Assembly (NCBI GenBank): GCA_022824305.1
Contig: JAJEAD010000097.1
Coordinates: 62,001 to 126,000 of the forward strand
Length of the DNA: 64,000 nucleotides
Direction: 5' to 3'
Source of the DNA: Gammaproteobacteria bacterium
Lineage (GTDB): Bacteria > Pseudomonadota > Gammaproteobacteria > HK1
Part shown: piece after piece, positions 7,832 through 15,941 of the stretch
Layout of the letters: each line of letters begins with the position of its first letter
Numbering within the stretch: position 1 is the first letter of the stretch
Notes under the pieces: generated by a model
Seen by the model: only the letters and a program-made list of their open reading frames with translations
Database searches by the model: none
What the model was told of the DNA's origin: nothing
Made by a program: the position numbers and the translations under genes

Positions 7832-9127
7832 ATGTCCGACATGCCCGAAGTCGCTTCGTCCGCGCGCGAGGTCGTCGTGCTCGGGGCCGGAATTGCCGGC
7901 CTCTGCGCGGCCTATCGCCTGCGCGATCTGAACGTGGAAGTCGTCGACTCCGCTTCCTGGCTGGGCGGGCGTACCCGTTCCATCCGCTTCGCCGGCGGCA
8001 TGTGGGCGAACCTCGGCGCGCAGTACCTGAGCGCCGACAAGACCGCGGTGATTGACCTCGCCGACGAGCTCGGGATGGAGCTGGTTCCGAATGGTTTCGA
8101 GGAAGCGGCGGAGCGCGGCCGGGGCGCCCTCACGCCGGAGCAGAGCCGCGACCTGGAGGCGGCAATCGCGCGCATCGAGGCCGAGCAGGCCAATCCCCGC
8201 GACCCGACCTCGCCGGAGCTCGACGACGTGGCCTTCGCCAAGTGGCTGGAAGGCGAGCCGGACCACGTGCTGCGCTTTCTCGATCAGTGGTGCGCGACGG
8301 TGGTGTGCGTGAGCTCGGCGGAGACCTCGCTCTACGGGGCGCTGCGGCTCTGGGGTGACCAGCGCCGCGCCGCGTTCACGAACGAGCCGGTGCGGCGCAG
8401 CAACCGCGGCGACACCGTGATCGTGAACGGGACCCAGCGTCTCTCCGAGGCGCTGGCCGGGGCGAGCGGGGCCACGCTCTCGCTCGAGACCCGTGCCGTC
8501 TCGGTCGTACCCCGACGCAACCGGTACGAGGTGACGGTGGAGGGCCGGGATGGGCGGCGGACGATCGACGCATCCCAGGTCGTGGTGGCCCTGCCGGCCC
8601 CGGTCGCGGCGCGGGTGGTGCAGGGGCTCCCCGACTGGAAGCGCGATGCCCTGCTCGCGGTGCGCTACGGGCGCTTTCTCTGCACCCCGATCCGGATTGC
8701 CCCGATCGGCGAAGGGCGGGCGTCCTTTCCGATGACCTGGTCCCGTCCCCGGCAGGTCTACAACTCCAACGAGTTCGCCCTGCGCACCCCCGGCGACATG
8801 GACCGGGAGGGCGGCTGCTTCCATTCCTTCGTCTACGATGCCTATGCGCGCCAGATCTGGAACGACGAGGACCACACGATAAGGACCGGAGTGGTGCGCG
8901 CTCTGCTCGATGCCCACCCTCGATACGAGGGACGGGTACGCGAGGTCCACGTCGCCCGCTGGGAGCACGGGTTGCCGGCCTACTCCCCGGGACGCATGAA
9001 ATTCCAGCCGGCGCTCGAGGCGTCGATCGGCGGCATTCACTTCTGCGGGGACTACGTGTTCTGCGCGAACACCGACGGTGCGGTACGAAGCGCCGAGGTC
9101 GCGGCCCGGCGCGTGCTCGGCGCCTAG
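7832..9127 (+). CDS. FAD-dependent amine oxidase / protoporphyrinogen-oxidase-like flavoprotein
   Basis: The 431-residue protein begins with a Rossmann FAD motif (VVVLGAGIAGLCAAYRL, about residues 14-30), followed by the second dinucleotide signature SWLGGRTRS. The C-terminal FAD-contact segment is IHFCGDYVFCANTDGAVRSAE. This layout is that of flavin amine oxidases (MAO/polyamine oxidase/phytoene desaturase group). It probably oxidises a C-N or C-C bond of a small molecule. I use ATG 7832; an upstream in-frame TTG at 7772 has no homology-like sequence before the Rossmann fold. A pair of hairpins follows before the convergent LLM gene. Confidence 0.82.
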   Translation: MSDMPEVASSAREVVVLGAGIAGLCAAYRLRDLNVEVVDSASWLGGRTRSIRFAGGMWANLGAQYLSADKTAVIDLADELGMELVPNGFEEAAERGRGALTPEQSRDLEAAIARIEAEQANPRDPTSPELDDVAFAKWLEGEPDHVLRFLDQWCATVVCVSSAETSLYGALRLWGDQRRAAFTNEPVRRSNRGDTVIVNGTQRLSEALAGASGATLSLETRAVSVVPRRNRYEVTVEGRDGRRTIDASQVVVALPAPVAARVVQGLPDWKRDALLAVRYGRFLCTPIRIAPIGEGRASFPMTWSRPRQVYNSNEFALRTPGDMDREGGCFHSFVYDAYARQIWNDEDHTIRTGVVRALLDAHPRYEGRVREVHVARWEHGLPAYSPGRMKFQPALEASIGGIHFCGDYVFCANTDGAVRSAEVAARRVLGA

Positions 9128-9190
9128 CCGCCATGTTTCCCCGATTTCCTGGCTCGCGGACGCGAATCTGCCGGCATGGACTGCGCTGAT

Positions 9191-9237
9191 GCGCGCCATC
9201 CCTGGCGCGCCCCCTTCGGGCGCCCTCAAGGGCGTCC
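9191..9237. terminator. Two tandem hairpins between convergent genes, probable bidirectional terminator
   Basis: GCGCGCCA at 9191-9198 pairs with TGGCGCGC at 9203-9210 around a TCCC loop. GGGCGCCC at 9218-9225 pairs with GGGCGTCC at 9230-9237 around TCAA, with one G-U pair. They sit between the amine oxidase stop (9127) and the LLM stop (9254). No T tract is present, so termination may need Rho or act only by stabilising the 3' ends. Confidence 0.5.
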
Positions 9238-9253
9238 GAATCCGCTCCCGTAC

Positions 9254-10204
9254 TCAGCCCTTGTCCAGCAACTCCAGCGCCGGCGCGAGGGCCTCGTAGC
9301 CGCGCTCGTTGTTGGGGCTCATGAAAGTGTTCATGTGGCTGACGCCGAGCTCGGCGAACTCGTTCAGCCGATCCGCGATCTGCTGCGGCGAGCCCCAGAT
9401 GGGATGGGTGCCCGCGAACTCCGGGCCGTCGTCCAGGGCGCAGACGCGCGCGGTCACGTTGAGCGTCAGCGTCGCCGGGTCCCGGCCGTGCTTCTCGCAC
9501 GCGGCGAACATCGCGTCGCGGTAGGGCAGGTAGGCCTCGGGCCGGTTGTCGCGAAATGCGAGCCAGCAGTTCCACTGGTCGGCGTACTGCGCCACCAGGC
9601 GTCTCATGCGCGGTCCGCTGCCCAGCACCCCGATGAGGAGCGGAGCACCCCGCGGGCGGTCACCGCGGGGGAGGAGCCGCGCACCCCTGGCCGCATAGTG
9701 CTCGCCTTCGAAGGTCACGATCTCGCCCTGCATCATGGGCTTGATGATCTGCAGCGCCTCCTCGAAGCGACCGATGCGGCGCTCCCACGGGTAGCCGAAC
9801 ATCAGGTGCTCGGAAGGAAAGTCGCCGCCGCCCACGCCGAAGATCAGCCGGCCGTGCGAGAAGGCGTCGACGGTCTCCGCCATCCGCGCGAGCAGGGCCG
9901 GATTGCGATAGCCGGTGTTCGAAACCAGGGTGCCGATCTCCACGCGCTCGGTCGCCATCGCGACCGCGCTCGCCGTCGTCCAGCACTCCCAGGCTCCGAT
10001 GACGAGGTCCTTCCTGTCCTCGGGGACGGTGAGGCCGAGCTCCTCCTGGTCGTCGTAGGGCCGGTAGCAGAAGTGATCGACCAGCCAGACCGAATCGTAG
10101 CCGAGCGCCTCGGCGAGCCGCGCGAGACGTATCACGTCGTCGGCGCTCGCGCTCTTCCCCGCCATGTGCAGGGTTTCGTGGGGCAGACACAGACCGAACT
10201 TCAT
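9254..10204 (-). CDS. LLM class flavin/F420-dependent oxidoreductase
   Basis: This 316-residue luciferase-fold protein is distinct from the one at 4162. Signatures are MKFGLCLPHE at the first strand, LGYDSVWLVDHF, ATERVEIGTLVSNTGYRNPALLARMAETVDAFSHGR (written here in parts: the RNPALLARMAETVD segment is diagnostic), FGVGGGDFPSEH, and GSPQQIADRLNEFAELG near the C terminus. The FxGGGD and RNP features are common in F420-dependent members as well as FMN ones. The substrate is unknown. The 296 bases upstream hold its promoter region and no gene. Confidence 0.85.
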   Translation of the reverse strand: MKFGLCLPHETLHMAGKSASADDVIRLARLAEALGYDSVWLVDHFCYRPYDDQEELGLTVPEDRKDLVIGAWECWTTASAVAMATERVEIGTLVSNTGYRNPALLARMAETVDAFSHGRLIFGVGGGDFPSEHLMFGYPWERRIGRFEEALQIIKPMMQGEIVTFEGEHYAARGARLLPRGDRPRGAPLLIGVLGSGPRMRRLVAQYADQWNCWLAFRDNRPEAYLPYRDAMFAACEKHGRDPATLTLNVTARVCALDDGPEFAGTHPIWGSPQQIADRLNEFAELGVSHMNTFMSPNNERGYEALAPALELLDKG

Positions 10205-10500
10205 GGGTTCTCCTCGAGGGCTCGAGTCCGGCGTTCATTCTCGGCCCAAGTAGGCGATGCGGGGGATCGTTCAGGGGATCGTGGGGATTGCTGGCGCTCG
10301 AGGAGCGCGGACCCTCCACATCGCAGTGTACTGGTACCCTTGCACACTGAATCCGACCGGTTCACGCGACGCAGACAATACCACGGCGAAGTCCAGGCTA
10401 TTGATTTGCAACCGATCCTGACCACTGTGCAAAGGTGCTGGCCGCTCCGCCGTCCTGGCGCCGGCGTGACGACGACACCCCTCTCGTCGAGGAGCTGTTC
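10205..10500. other. Intergenic region upstream of the LLM gene
   Basis: These 296 bases separate the LLM start from the MFS stop, both on the minus strand. Base composition is slightly more AT-rich than the surroundings. No gene-like frame or clear repeat was found. It should hold the LLM promoter and the end of the MFS transcript. Confidence 0.4.
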
Positions 10501-11718
10501 TCACCCCCCGTCTCGCGCCGCGTGCAATCGGCCCGCAACCGCGAAGCTCGCGATCCCCGCCAGCGCGAGCGCCACGCACCCCACGATCACGAAGTCGTAG
10601 CCTCCGAGTCCATGCAGGAGGGCCGCCGCCATCGGTCCCAGGGCGAATGCGCCCATGTAGGCGGTGGCGACCGCACCCGAGATCACGCCGAATCCGCGCC
10701 GTCCGAGATACTGCAGCGTGATCACCGGCTTGGCGATGCTGGTGACGCCGTAGCCTGAGCCCTGGAGGGCCACGAAGGCGAACACCAGGAGCGGAAGAAG
10801 CGCCACGAAGAAGAGCGTGGTGGACGCCGCCGCGATGAATGCAAAGGAGATCATGCAGATGGCGGCCATGGAGAGCCATTTCTGGACCGCCACCATCGCC
10901 AGTCGGCCCACGATCTGCATCGGGCCGATGAGAGATGCCGCGAGCACCGCGGTGCCCGCGGCCACGCCGCGCTCGCTCGCGAGCGGCAGGAAGTGGCTGA
11001 GGACCATGCCGTGATTGAGCGCGGTGGTGGCAAAAGCGATCGAGACCAGCCAGAAGACGGGAGAGCGCAGTGCTCCGGCGAGCGCCCCCTCGGGCGCGGG
11101 AGCGCCTCCTTCGCTCTCGCTGCGGGTGTCAGTAGGCAGCCGTGCTCCCCACCACATCAACGGACATCCGGCGAGGCCTGCCACCAGCGCGAGGCCCACC
11201 ACGGCTCCGCGCCAGCCGAAGGCCTCCGCGAGCAGGTGCGAGGTCGGAAAGGACACTGTGCCGGCAAAGCCCGCGATGAGGGTGACAGTGGTTATCGCGC
11301 CTCTCGCCTCGGCGCCGAGCGCGTGAGTGAGATGCGCGAAGCAGGGCTCGTAGAGCGCGCCCGCCATGAGCACGCCCAGCCCCATCCACACCAGGTAGAA
11401 GTGCCAGACCGCATGGGCCTGCGAGAGGGCGAGCAGCAGGAGGGCGCCGAGCAGGGCGCTCGCCCCGAGCAGGTGCGGACCGTGTCCGCGGTCGATGAGC
11501 CGGCCGGCGGCAGGCGCCGCGAGCGCGGAGAGCAGCAGCGCCAGGGTGAAGGCGCCGGAGAGCGAGGCCTTGGACCACCCGAGCGCGCTCTCCCAGTGCG
11601 GCAGCAGGGCCGGAAAGGAGTAGAACATGCCCGCCCACACCAGGCCCTGTCCGACCGCCATGGCCAGGATCCGGGCTCGCCGTCCTCCGCGCCTGGTGTT
11701 GTCGTGGTGCGCCTGCAT
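10501..11718 (-). CDS. Major facilitator superfamily transporter
   Basis: This protein of about 405 residues has twelve predicted membrane helices, split by a charged central loop (RLPTDTRSESEGGAPAPEG, then LRSPVFWLVSIAFATTALNHG). The loop after helix 2 carries GRLIDRGHG, matching the MFS motif A position. The pattern fits the monocarboxylate/oxalate-formate-like MFS branch. I start at ATG 11718, preceded by GGAG at a fair distance; the frame extends upstream to 11784. It is transcribed divergently from the Rieske oxygenase at 11852 and may import that enzyme's substrate. Confidence 0.78.
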   Translation of the reverse strand: MQAHHDNTRRGGRRARILAMAVGQGLVWAGMFYSFPALLPHWESALGWSKASLSGAFTLALLLSALAAPAAGRLIDRGHGPHLLGASALLGALLLLALSQAHAVWHFYLVWMGLGVLMAGALYEPCFAHLTHALGAEARGAITTVTLIAGFAGTVSFPTSHLLAEAFGWRGAVVGLALVAGLAGCPLMWWGARLPTDTRSESEGGAPAPEGALAGALRSPVFWLVSIAFATTALNHGMVLSHFLPLASERGVAAGTAVLAASLIGPMQIVGRLAMVAVQKWLSMAAICMISFAFIAAASTTLFFVALLPLLVFAFVALQGSGYGVTSIAKPVITLQYLGRRGFGVISGAVATAYMGAFALGPMAAALLHGLGGYDFVIVGCVALALAGIASFAVAGRLHAARDGG

Positions 11719-11851
11719 TTGTGGTGAGACTCCGCTGTGTTGCGTCCACGCCGCACCCGAGAGCAGGGCGGCGCCGGTGAGCATGCCGGCCGTGGCGAAG
11801 GGATGCCCGGACGGATTATGCTCGGCCCGTCGGCAATCGAGGAATTCAACG

Positions 11852-12997
11852 ATGACGTACGCCGGGGATACTGTTCTGCCCGATGTCGGACGATTCTCCG
11901 ACGATCCCTACCGTTCGCATACCCTGCCGGGGAGCTACTACTACGCCCCCGGCGTGTTCGAGCTCGAGAAGCAGGCGATATTCAACCGCACCTGGCAGTA
12001 CGTCTGCCACGTGAGCCGCGTTGCCGAACCCGGTCGCTACTGCGTGCGGGACATCGGCGATCAGAGCGTGGTCGTCCTGCGCGACCGGGGCGGGGAGATC
12101 CGCGCCTTTCACAATGTCTGCCAGCACCGCGCCCACCGCCTGGTCGAGGGAACGGGACGCGTCGGCAGCGCCATCGTGTGTCCCTACCACAACTGGAGCT
12201 ACGAGCTCACCGGCGAGTTGCGGCACGCCCGGCACAGCGACCGGGTGGCGGAGTTCGACCGGGGCGCGATCTGTCTCAGCGGGGTGCGCGCCGAGCTCTT
12301 CTGCGGGTTCGTGTTCGTCAACCTCGACCCGGACGCCGCGCCGGTCATGGAGGGACGCAAAGGACTCGAGCGCGAGATTCGGGAGCTTTCTCCCGACGTC
12401 GAGAACCTGAAGCTCGCATACGAACGCAGGATCCCGCTCGCCGCGAACTGGAAGAACTCGGTCGAGAACTACTCGGAGTGCTACCACTGCCCCAACCAGC
12501 ATCCCGCCCTCATGGAGGGTTCGCTCGACCTCGACTCCTACCGGATCACCGTCCATCCCGAGTACCACAGCCACGCGGGCCGCGGGGTGGGGGAATCGAC
12601 CGCCTATGCGCGCTCGATGGAGAAGCACGGCGAGGAGCGCGAGTTCGGGAGCTGGCTGCTCTGGCCCAACTTCGCCCTCGAGGTCTATCCCGGCGGCTAT
12701 CTCAACGTGTTCCACCACGAGCCGGCGGGTCCCGAGCGCACGGTGCAGTGGGTGGAGTGGTACTTCCCCACCGAGGAGCCGACGGCGGAGCAGCGGGGAG
12801 TGATCGAGTTCGTGGACGTGGTGCGCAACGAAGACGTGCCCATCTGCGAGAGCGTGCAGCGAGGACTGCACAGCCTCGGCTACACCCAGGGGCGCATCGT
12901 CGCCAACCCGGAGCTGCCTCACTTCAGCGAACACGCGGTGCACGACTTCCAGGCCAAGGTGCTGAGAGCCCTGCGCGAGCACGCCGGCACTGCCTGA
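11852..12997 (+). CDS. Rieske non-heme iron oxygenase, alpha subunit, quaternary-amine type
   Basis: This 381-residue oxygenase has a Rieske 2Fe-2S site (C90-x-H92 and C110-x2-H113, in VCQHRAH and CPYHNW). The mononuclear-iron site is ENYSECYHCPNQHP, with Glu209, His212 and His217. Acidic E-C-Y-H-C at this position is shared by enzymes acting on glycine betaine (GbcA), stachydrine (Stc2) and carnitine (CntA), where Glu or Asp bridges the two centres. N-demethylation or hydroxylation of a quaternary amine is therefore a reasonable inference. A GAGG site precedes the ATG. No reductase partner lies next to it, so electrons must come from elsewhere. A hairpin follows the stop. Confidence 0.85.
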   Translation: MTYAGDTVLPDVGRFSDDPYRSHTLPGSYYYAPGVFELEKQAIFNRTWQYVCHVSRVAEPGRYCVRDIGDQSVVVLRDRGGEIRAFHNVCQHRAHRLVEGTGRVGSAIVCPYHNWSYELTGELRHARHSDRVAEFDRGAICLSGVRAELFCGFVFVNLDPDAAPVMEGRKGLEREIRELSPDVENLKLAYERRIPLAANWKNSVENYSECYHCPNQHPALMEGSLDLDSYRITVHPEYHSHAGRGVGESTAYARSMEKHGEEREFGSWLLWPNFALEVYPGGYLNVFHHEPAGPERTVQWVEWYFPTEEPTAEQRGVIEFVDVVRNEDVPICESVQRGLHSLGYTQGRIVANPELPHFSEHAVHDFQAKVLRALREHAGTA

Positions 12998-13028
12998 GCC
13001 GAAGGCGTCATCGGAGGCAACCCGCAAT

Positions 13029-13047
13029 CGGGGATGCCGCATCCCCG
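13029..13047 (+). terminator. Hairpin downstream of the Rieske gene
   Basis: CGGGGATG at 13029-13036 pairs perfectly with CATCCCCG at 13040-13047 around a CCG loop, 31 bases after the oxygenase stop. It is probably a transcription terminator or 3'-end stabiliser; there is no T tract. Confidence 0.5.
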
Positions 13048-13242
13048 GTCACGGTCGCCGGCTGGGCTGCGCGCCGCGTCGCCGAAGAGCGATCTGCCCG
13101 ATCCGGGTCGTCCGGAGCCGGATACCCCAGCCTCGTGTCACGCGACTCGCGCTGCCTGACCTCGCCGGCGCCGAAGCACGCGGGAAGCGGAGAGACTTTG
13201 CGGTTAGGATGCGGCGCTCAACTCGACGAAGGAGGCCCTCGC

Positions 13243-14079
13243 ATGCTCGTTCGGACCATGGAACAACTGGAGGCCGAAGGCCGGGTAATCTCCATCTCCC
13301 ACGGAAAGGCGTCCGCGGTGCGCCTCCTCACCAAGTCCGACGGCGTGGGCTTCAGCGTCTCCGAGGCGCGGGCCGACGGCGGCCGGAGCTCGGACCTCTG
13401 GTACAAGAACCACTGGGAGGCGAACTTCGTGCGCTCCGGTCACGGAGTCCTCGAGGATCGCAGCACCGGGGAGCAGTGGCCCCTCGCCCCCGGCGTCCTC
13501 TACTGCGTCGGCCCGACCGACCGGCACCGCGTCACCCGGGACGAGAACGAGAGCATGCGCATCATCAGCGTGTTCAACCCGCCCATCGTGGGAGAAGAGA
13601 CTCACGACGAGGACGGCTCCTATCCTCCCACGGGCGAGATTCCGCCCGGCCAGCCGCGCATGTTCGTCAGGACCATCGAGGACGTACGCAGGGCGGGTAA
13701 CGAGCTCGTTCTCGCGGGCGGCGCGGTCACCAGCACCCGCTACCTGCTCGCCGCCGACGGGCTGGGCTTCTCGCTCCACGGGGTGCGCTCGCAGGCGGGG
13801 ACCGCGCTCGACCTCTGGTACAAGAACCACTGGGAGGCGAACCTCGTCCTCGACGGCGTCCTCGAGGTGACGGACTGCGCAAGCGGGGACACCCACCGCC
13901 TCGGACCCGGGGGCCTCTATCTCGTCGGCCCCGCCGACCGCCACCGGATCGAGTCGGTGGAGGACGTCCATCTCATCAGCGTGTTCAACCCGCCCCTGAC
14001 CGGCAAGGAGACCCACGACGAGGACGGCGCCTATCCTCCCACCGGTCCGATTCCGCCCGGTCCCGCGGGGGACGCCTGA
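13243..14079 (+). CDS. Tandem-fused double ectoine-synthase (EctC-like) cupin protein
   Basis: The 278-residue protein consists of two EctC-type cupins joined head to tail (about 1-139 and 140-278). Each opens with an EctC start (MLVRTMEQLEAEG; MFVRTIEDVRRAG), has YKNHWEAN, and closes with VFNPP and THDEDG-x-YPP. Known EctC enzymes are single-domain, about 130 residues, and cyclise N-gamma-acetyl-diaminobutyrate to ectoine with an iron held by Glu57, Tyr85 and His93. Equivalent residues are kept in both halves: Glu59, Tyr87, His95 and Glu198, Tyr226, His234. The metal sites look intact, but the N-terminal substrate region (SHGKASAVRLL; GGAVTSTRYLL) lacks the NWTSRR-type sequence of true EctC. 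No ectA or ectB is in the window. A strong GGAGG precedes the ATG. It may make or hydrolyse ectoine-like compounds, or do something new. Confidence 0.88.
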   Translation: MLVRTMEQLEAEGRVISISHGKASAVRLLTKSDGVGFSVSEARADGGRSSDLWYKNHWEANFVRSGHGVLEDRSTGEQWPLAPGVLYCVGPTDRHRVTRDENESMRIISVFNPPIVGEETHDEDGSYPPTGEIPPGQPRMFVRTIEDVRRAGNELVLAGGAVTSTRYLLAADGLGFSLHGVRSQAGTALDLWYKNHWEANLVLDGVLEVTDCASGDTHRLGPGGLYLVGPADRHRIESVEDVHLISVFNPPLTGKETHDEDGAYPPTGPIPPGPAGDA

Positions 14080-14185
14080 CCGCGTCGCGGGGCCGATGGC
14101 CCGCGAGAGAGATTACGGGGCGCTTGGCGGCCGTGATCGAGCTGCATCCCGCCTCTAGAATGCGCGCCTCTCGACAGTCGGGGAA

Positions 14186-14662
14186 ATGACGGCAATGGCG
14201 ATCGAGGAAGGCAAGGCGGCCCCGGCGTTCACGCTGGAGGACGCCGCCGGCAATGCGGTGTCCCTGAAGGACTTCCGGGGCAGGGACGTGATCGTCTACT
14301 TCTATCCGAAGGACGATACGCCCGGCTGCACCAAGGAGGCCTGCGGCTTTCGGGACCTGTGGGGGGAGCTCTGCGGGCGGGATGCAGTCGTGCTCGGCGT
14401 CTCGCCGGACGACGCGCAGTCTCACCGGAAGTTTGTGAGCAAGTACTCACTTCCCTTTACCCTGCTCTGCGACCCCGAGAAGAAGGTGATGGCGAAGTAC
14501 GGGGCCTGGGGCGAGAAGATGATGTACGGCCGGAAGACGGTGGGCGTCATCCGCTCCACGGTCTGGGTCGGCCCGGACGGCAAGGTGCGCAAGCACTGGA
14601 GGCGCGTCCCCAAGGCCGCGGACCACCCCGCCAAGGTGCTCGACGCGCTCAGGGGCGGCTGA
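14186..14662 (+). CDS. bcp: Thioredoxin-dependent peroxiredoxin Bcp (PrxQ)
   Basis: This 158-residue atypical 2-Cys peroxiredoxin reduces hydrogen peroxide and organic peroxides using thioredoxin. The peroxidatic Cys48 is in DDTPGCTKE and the resolving Cys53 five residues later (EACGF), the alpha2-type arrangement of PrxQ. GVSPDDAQSHRKF and PFTLLCDPEKKV are also diagnostic. The ATG at 14186 is followed by an alternative ATG at 14195. It stands alone, 106 bp after the double cupin, and is probably a general stress gene. Confidence 0.93.
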   Translation: MTAMAIEEGKAAPAFTLEDAAGNAVSLKDFRGRDVIVYFYPKDDTPGCTKEACGFRDLWGELCGRDAVVLGVSPDDAQSHRKFVSKYSLPFTLLCDPEKKVMAKYGAWGEKMMYGRKTVGVIRSTVWVGPDGKVRKHWRRVPKAADHPAKVLDALRGG

Positions 14663-14777
14663 ATCGACGTCGACGTCTTGCGGCCCGCCAGACATTTGAG
14701 GGCACGGACACGAGTACCGGTTAGGGCGGGTCACAGGTTACTCGAAGCCTCCCCGTCCTCGGGCGAACGCCGCCCGC

Positions 14778-15016
14778 TCATGCACTGGAGACGCCCTCGC
14801 GGTAGTCGCGCAGCTCCGTCGTCTGGTCGAGCGGCGAGTCCGGCCCTGGCGTGCCGCCCGGTAGCGTGACCCTCTCACTCCCGGCGGAACGCCGGGCTCA
14901 GAGCGGCGGCCGGCGCCCGCGAACTCGGGCGTCGTGGTCTTTCCCACCACGATGGCGCCGGCCGCGAGCAGCCGGTCCAGCTCCACCGCCGGCGACCAGG
15001 CGAGATCCGGGTTCAT
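14778..15016 (-). pseudogene. Degraded amidase-signature enzyme (GatA-like) remnant
   Basis: On the minus strand, a frame beginning at ATG 15016 reads MNPDLAWSPAVELDRLLAAG and then IVVGKTTTPEFAG. This is the conserved segment of amidase-signature enzymes in which GKTN/TTPEFA follows the catalytic lysine region. The homology stops near 14915. A separate short frame ends at a TGA at 14778-14780 (ERVTLPGGTPGPDSPLDQ and on), which could be a remnant of a C terminus. The catalytic Ser-cisSer-Lys core is missing. The region from 14663 to 15158 contains no intact gene. Confidence 0.55.
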
Positions 15017-15158
15017 TGCTCGTCCTCCCCGCCCTCGGCGGCGCCCCTGCGCGCCTCCTCCCGGGGCACTCGCATGAATCGTTCGTGAACGTCCGCCATC
15101 ACCGCTTCCTGTCACGGCTGCGCTATCGTGAGCATACCGGTAGTCAACGAGGTTGCGC

Positions 15159-15644
15159 ATGAACGACTCGATCGAGGCGCGTCTCCACGCGCTCGGGCTG
15201 ACGCTGCCCGTCAGCGAGGGGGAGAGCTACTACGGTGCCGCCTACGGCACCATGAAGCCCTTCCACATCACGGGTTCGGTCCTGCACCTCTCGGGCCACG
15301 TGCCGGTCCGCAACGGCCGGCCCCTGCACCCGGGTCGCCTCGGCGAGACGGTCACCGTCCCGCAGGGCATCGAGGCGGCGGAGTGGACCGCGATGAACGC
15401 GCTCGCGGGAATGAAGCAGGCCCTCGGCGACCTCGAGCGCGTGGTGAGCGTAATCAAGTCGCTCAACTTCGTCGCCTGCGCGCCGGATTTCAGCGACGTG
15501 CACCTGGTCTCCACCGCGATGGCGGATCGCCTGGTGGACGTGCTCGGACCTGCGCGCGGCCTCGGCGCCCGCGCCACCATCGGCGTGCAGTCCCTCGCCG
15601 GGAGCCACTGCTTCGAGAGCTGGATCGAAGTCGAGATCCGCTGA
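15159..15644 (+). CDS. RidA family protein (YjgF/YER057c/UK114), enlarged subgroup
   Basis: The 161-residue protein has the chorismate-mutase-like RidA fold. Features are LSGHVPVRNGRPLHPGRLG, QGIEAAEWTAMNALAGMKQALGDLERVVSVIKSLNFV (helix plus strand, the core of the fold) and ARATIGVQSLAGSHCFESWIEVE. Canonical RidA deaminates reactive enamines using an arginine in strand 5 (RxxxGVxxLP). Here that strand reads RATIGVQSLAG, so Arg is present but the following Pro is not. A GAGG site precedes the ATG. It sits between two decayed genes, and its own substrate is unclear. Confidence 0.85.
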   Translation: MNDSIEARLHALGLTLPVSEGESYYGAAYGTMKPFHITGSVLHLSGHVPVRNGRPLHPGRLGETVTVPQGIEAAEWTAMNALAGMKQALGDLERVVSVIKSLNFVACAPDFSDVHLVSTAMADRLVDVLGPARGLGARATIGVQSLAGSHCFESWIEVEIR

Positions 15645-15664
15645 CCGGCAAGGAAATCCGATCG

Positions 15665-15876
15665 ATGCGACTCCTCGTCGGCGAGCTCTCCCACGAAAGC
15701 AACTGCTTCTGCGCCGGGCCTACCCGCCTCGCCGATTTCGAGGCGCACCAATTCCTGCTCGGAGACGCAGTGCTCGAGGCGCATCGTGCTCGGCGGATTC
15801 CTGGATGCCGCGGCGGACGGCGCATTCGCGAGTCCCGCAACGGGGTTGGACGCGCCTCCCGCGCTCCAGGGGCATA
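15665..15876 (+). pseudogene. Truncated, frameshifted M81 (MlrC-like) metallopeptidase
   Basis: The ATG at 15665 starts MRLLVGELSHESNCF, which matches the conserved opening of M81/MlrC proteins (GGFSHETNTFS followed by an ADF block, here PTRLADFEAHQFLLGD). The frame then changes: the homologous GGFLDAAADGAFASPA continues in another frame from about 15789. Only about 70 of the usual 480-500 residues remain, and the metal site is lost. MlrC relatives are amidohydrolase-type metalloproteases of microcystin and other pathways. This is a decayed gene directly after ridA. Confidence 0.6.
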
Positions 15877-15941
15877 ATGCCTGCGGATCGCGTCCGGCGC
15901 CGGGCCGGAGGCGAACGGGCAACGAAGGGGAGCCAGGCACC

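Noticed and set aside
7535-9229. A 564-codon minus-strand frame
   Set aside because: It is antisense to the amine oxidase and extends into the GST start, with no motifs.
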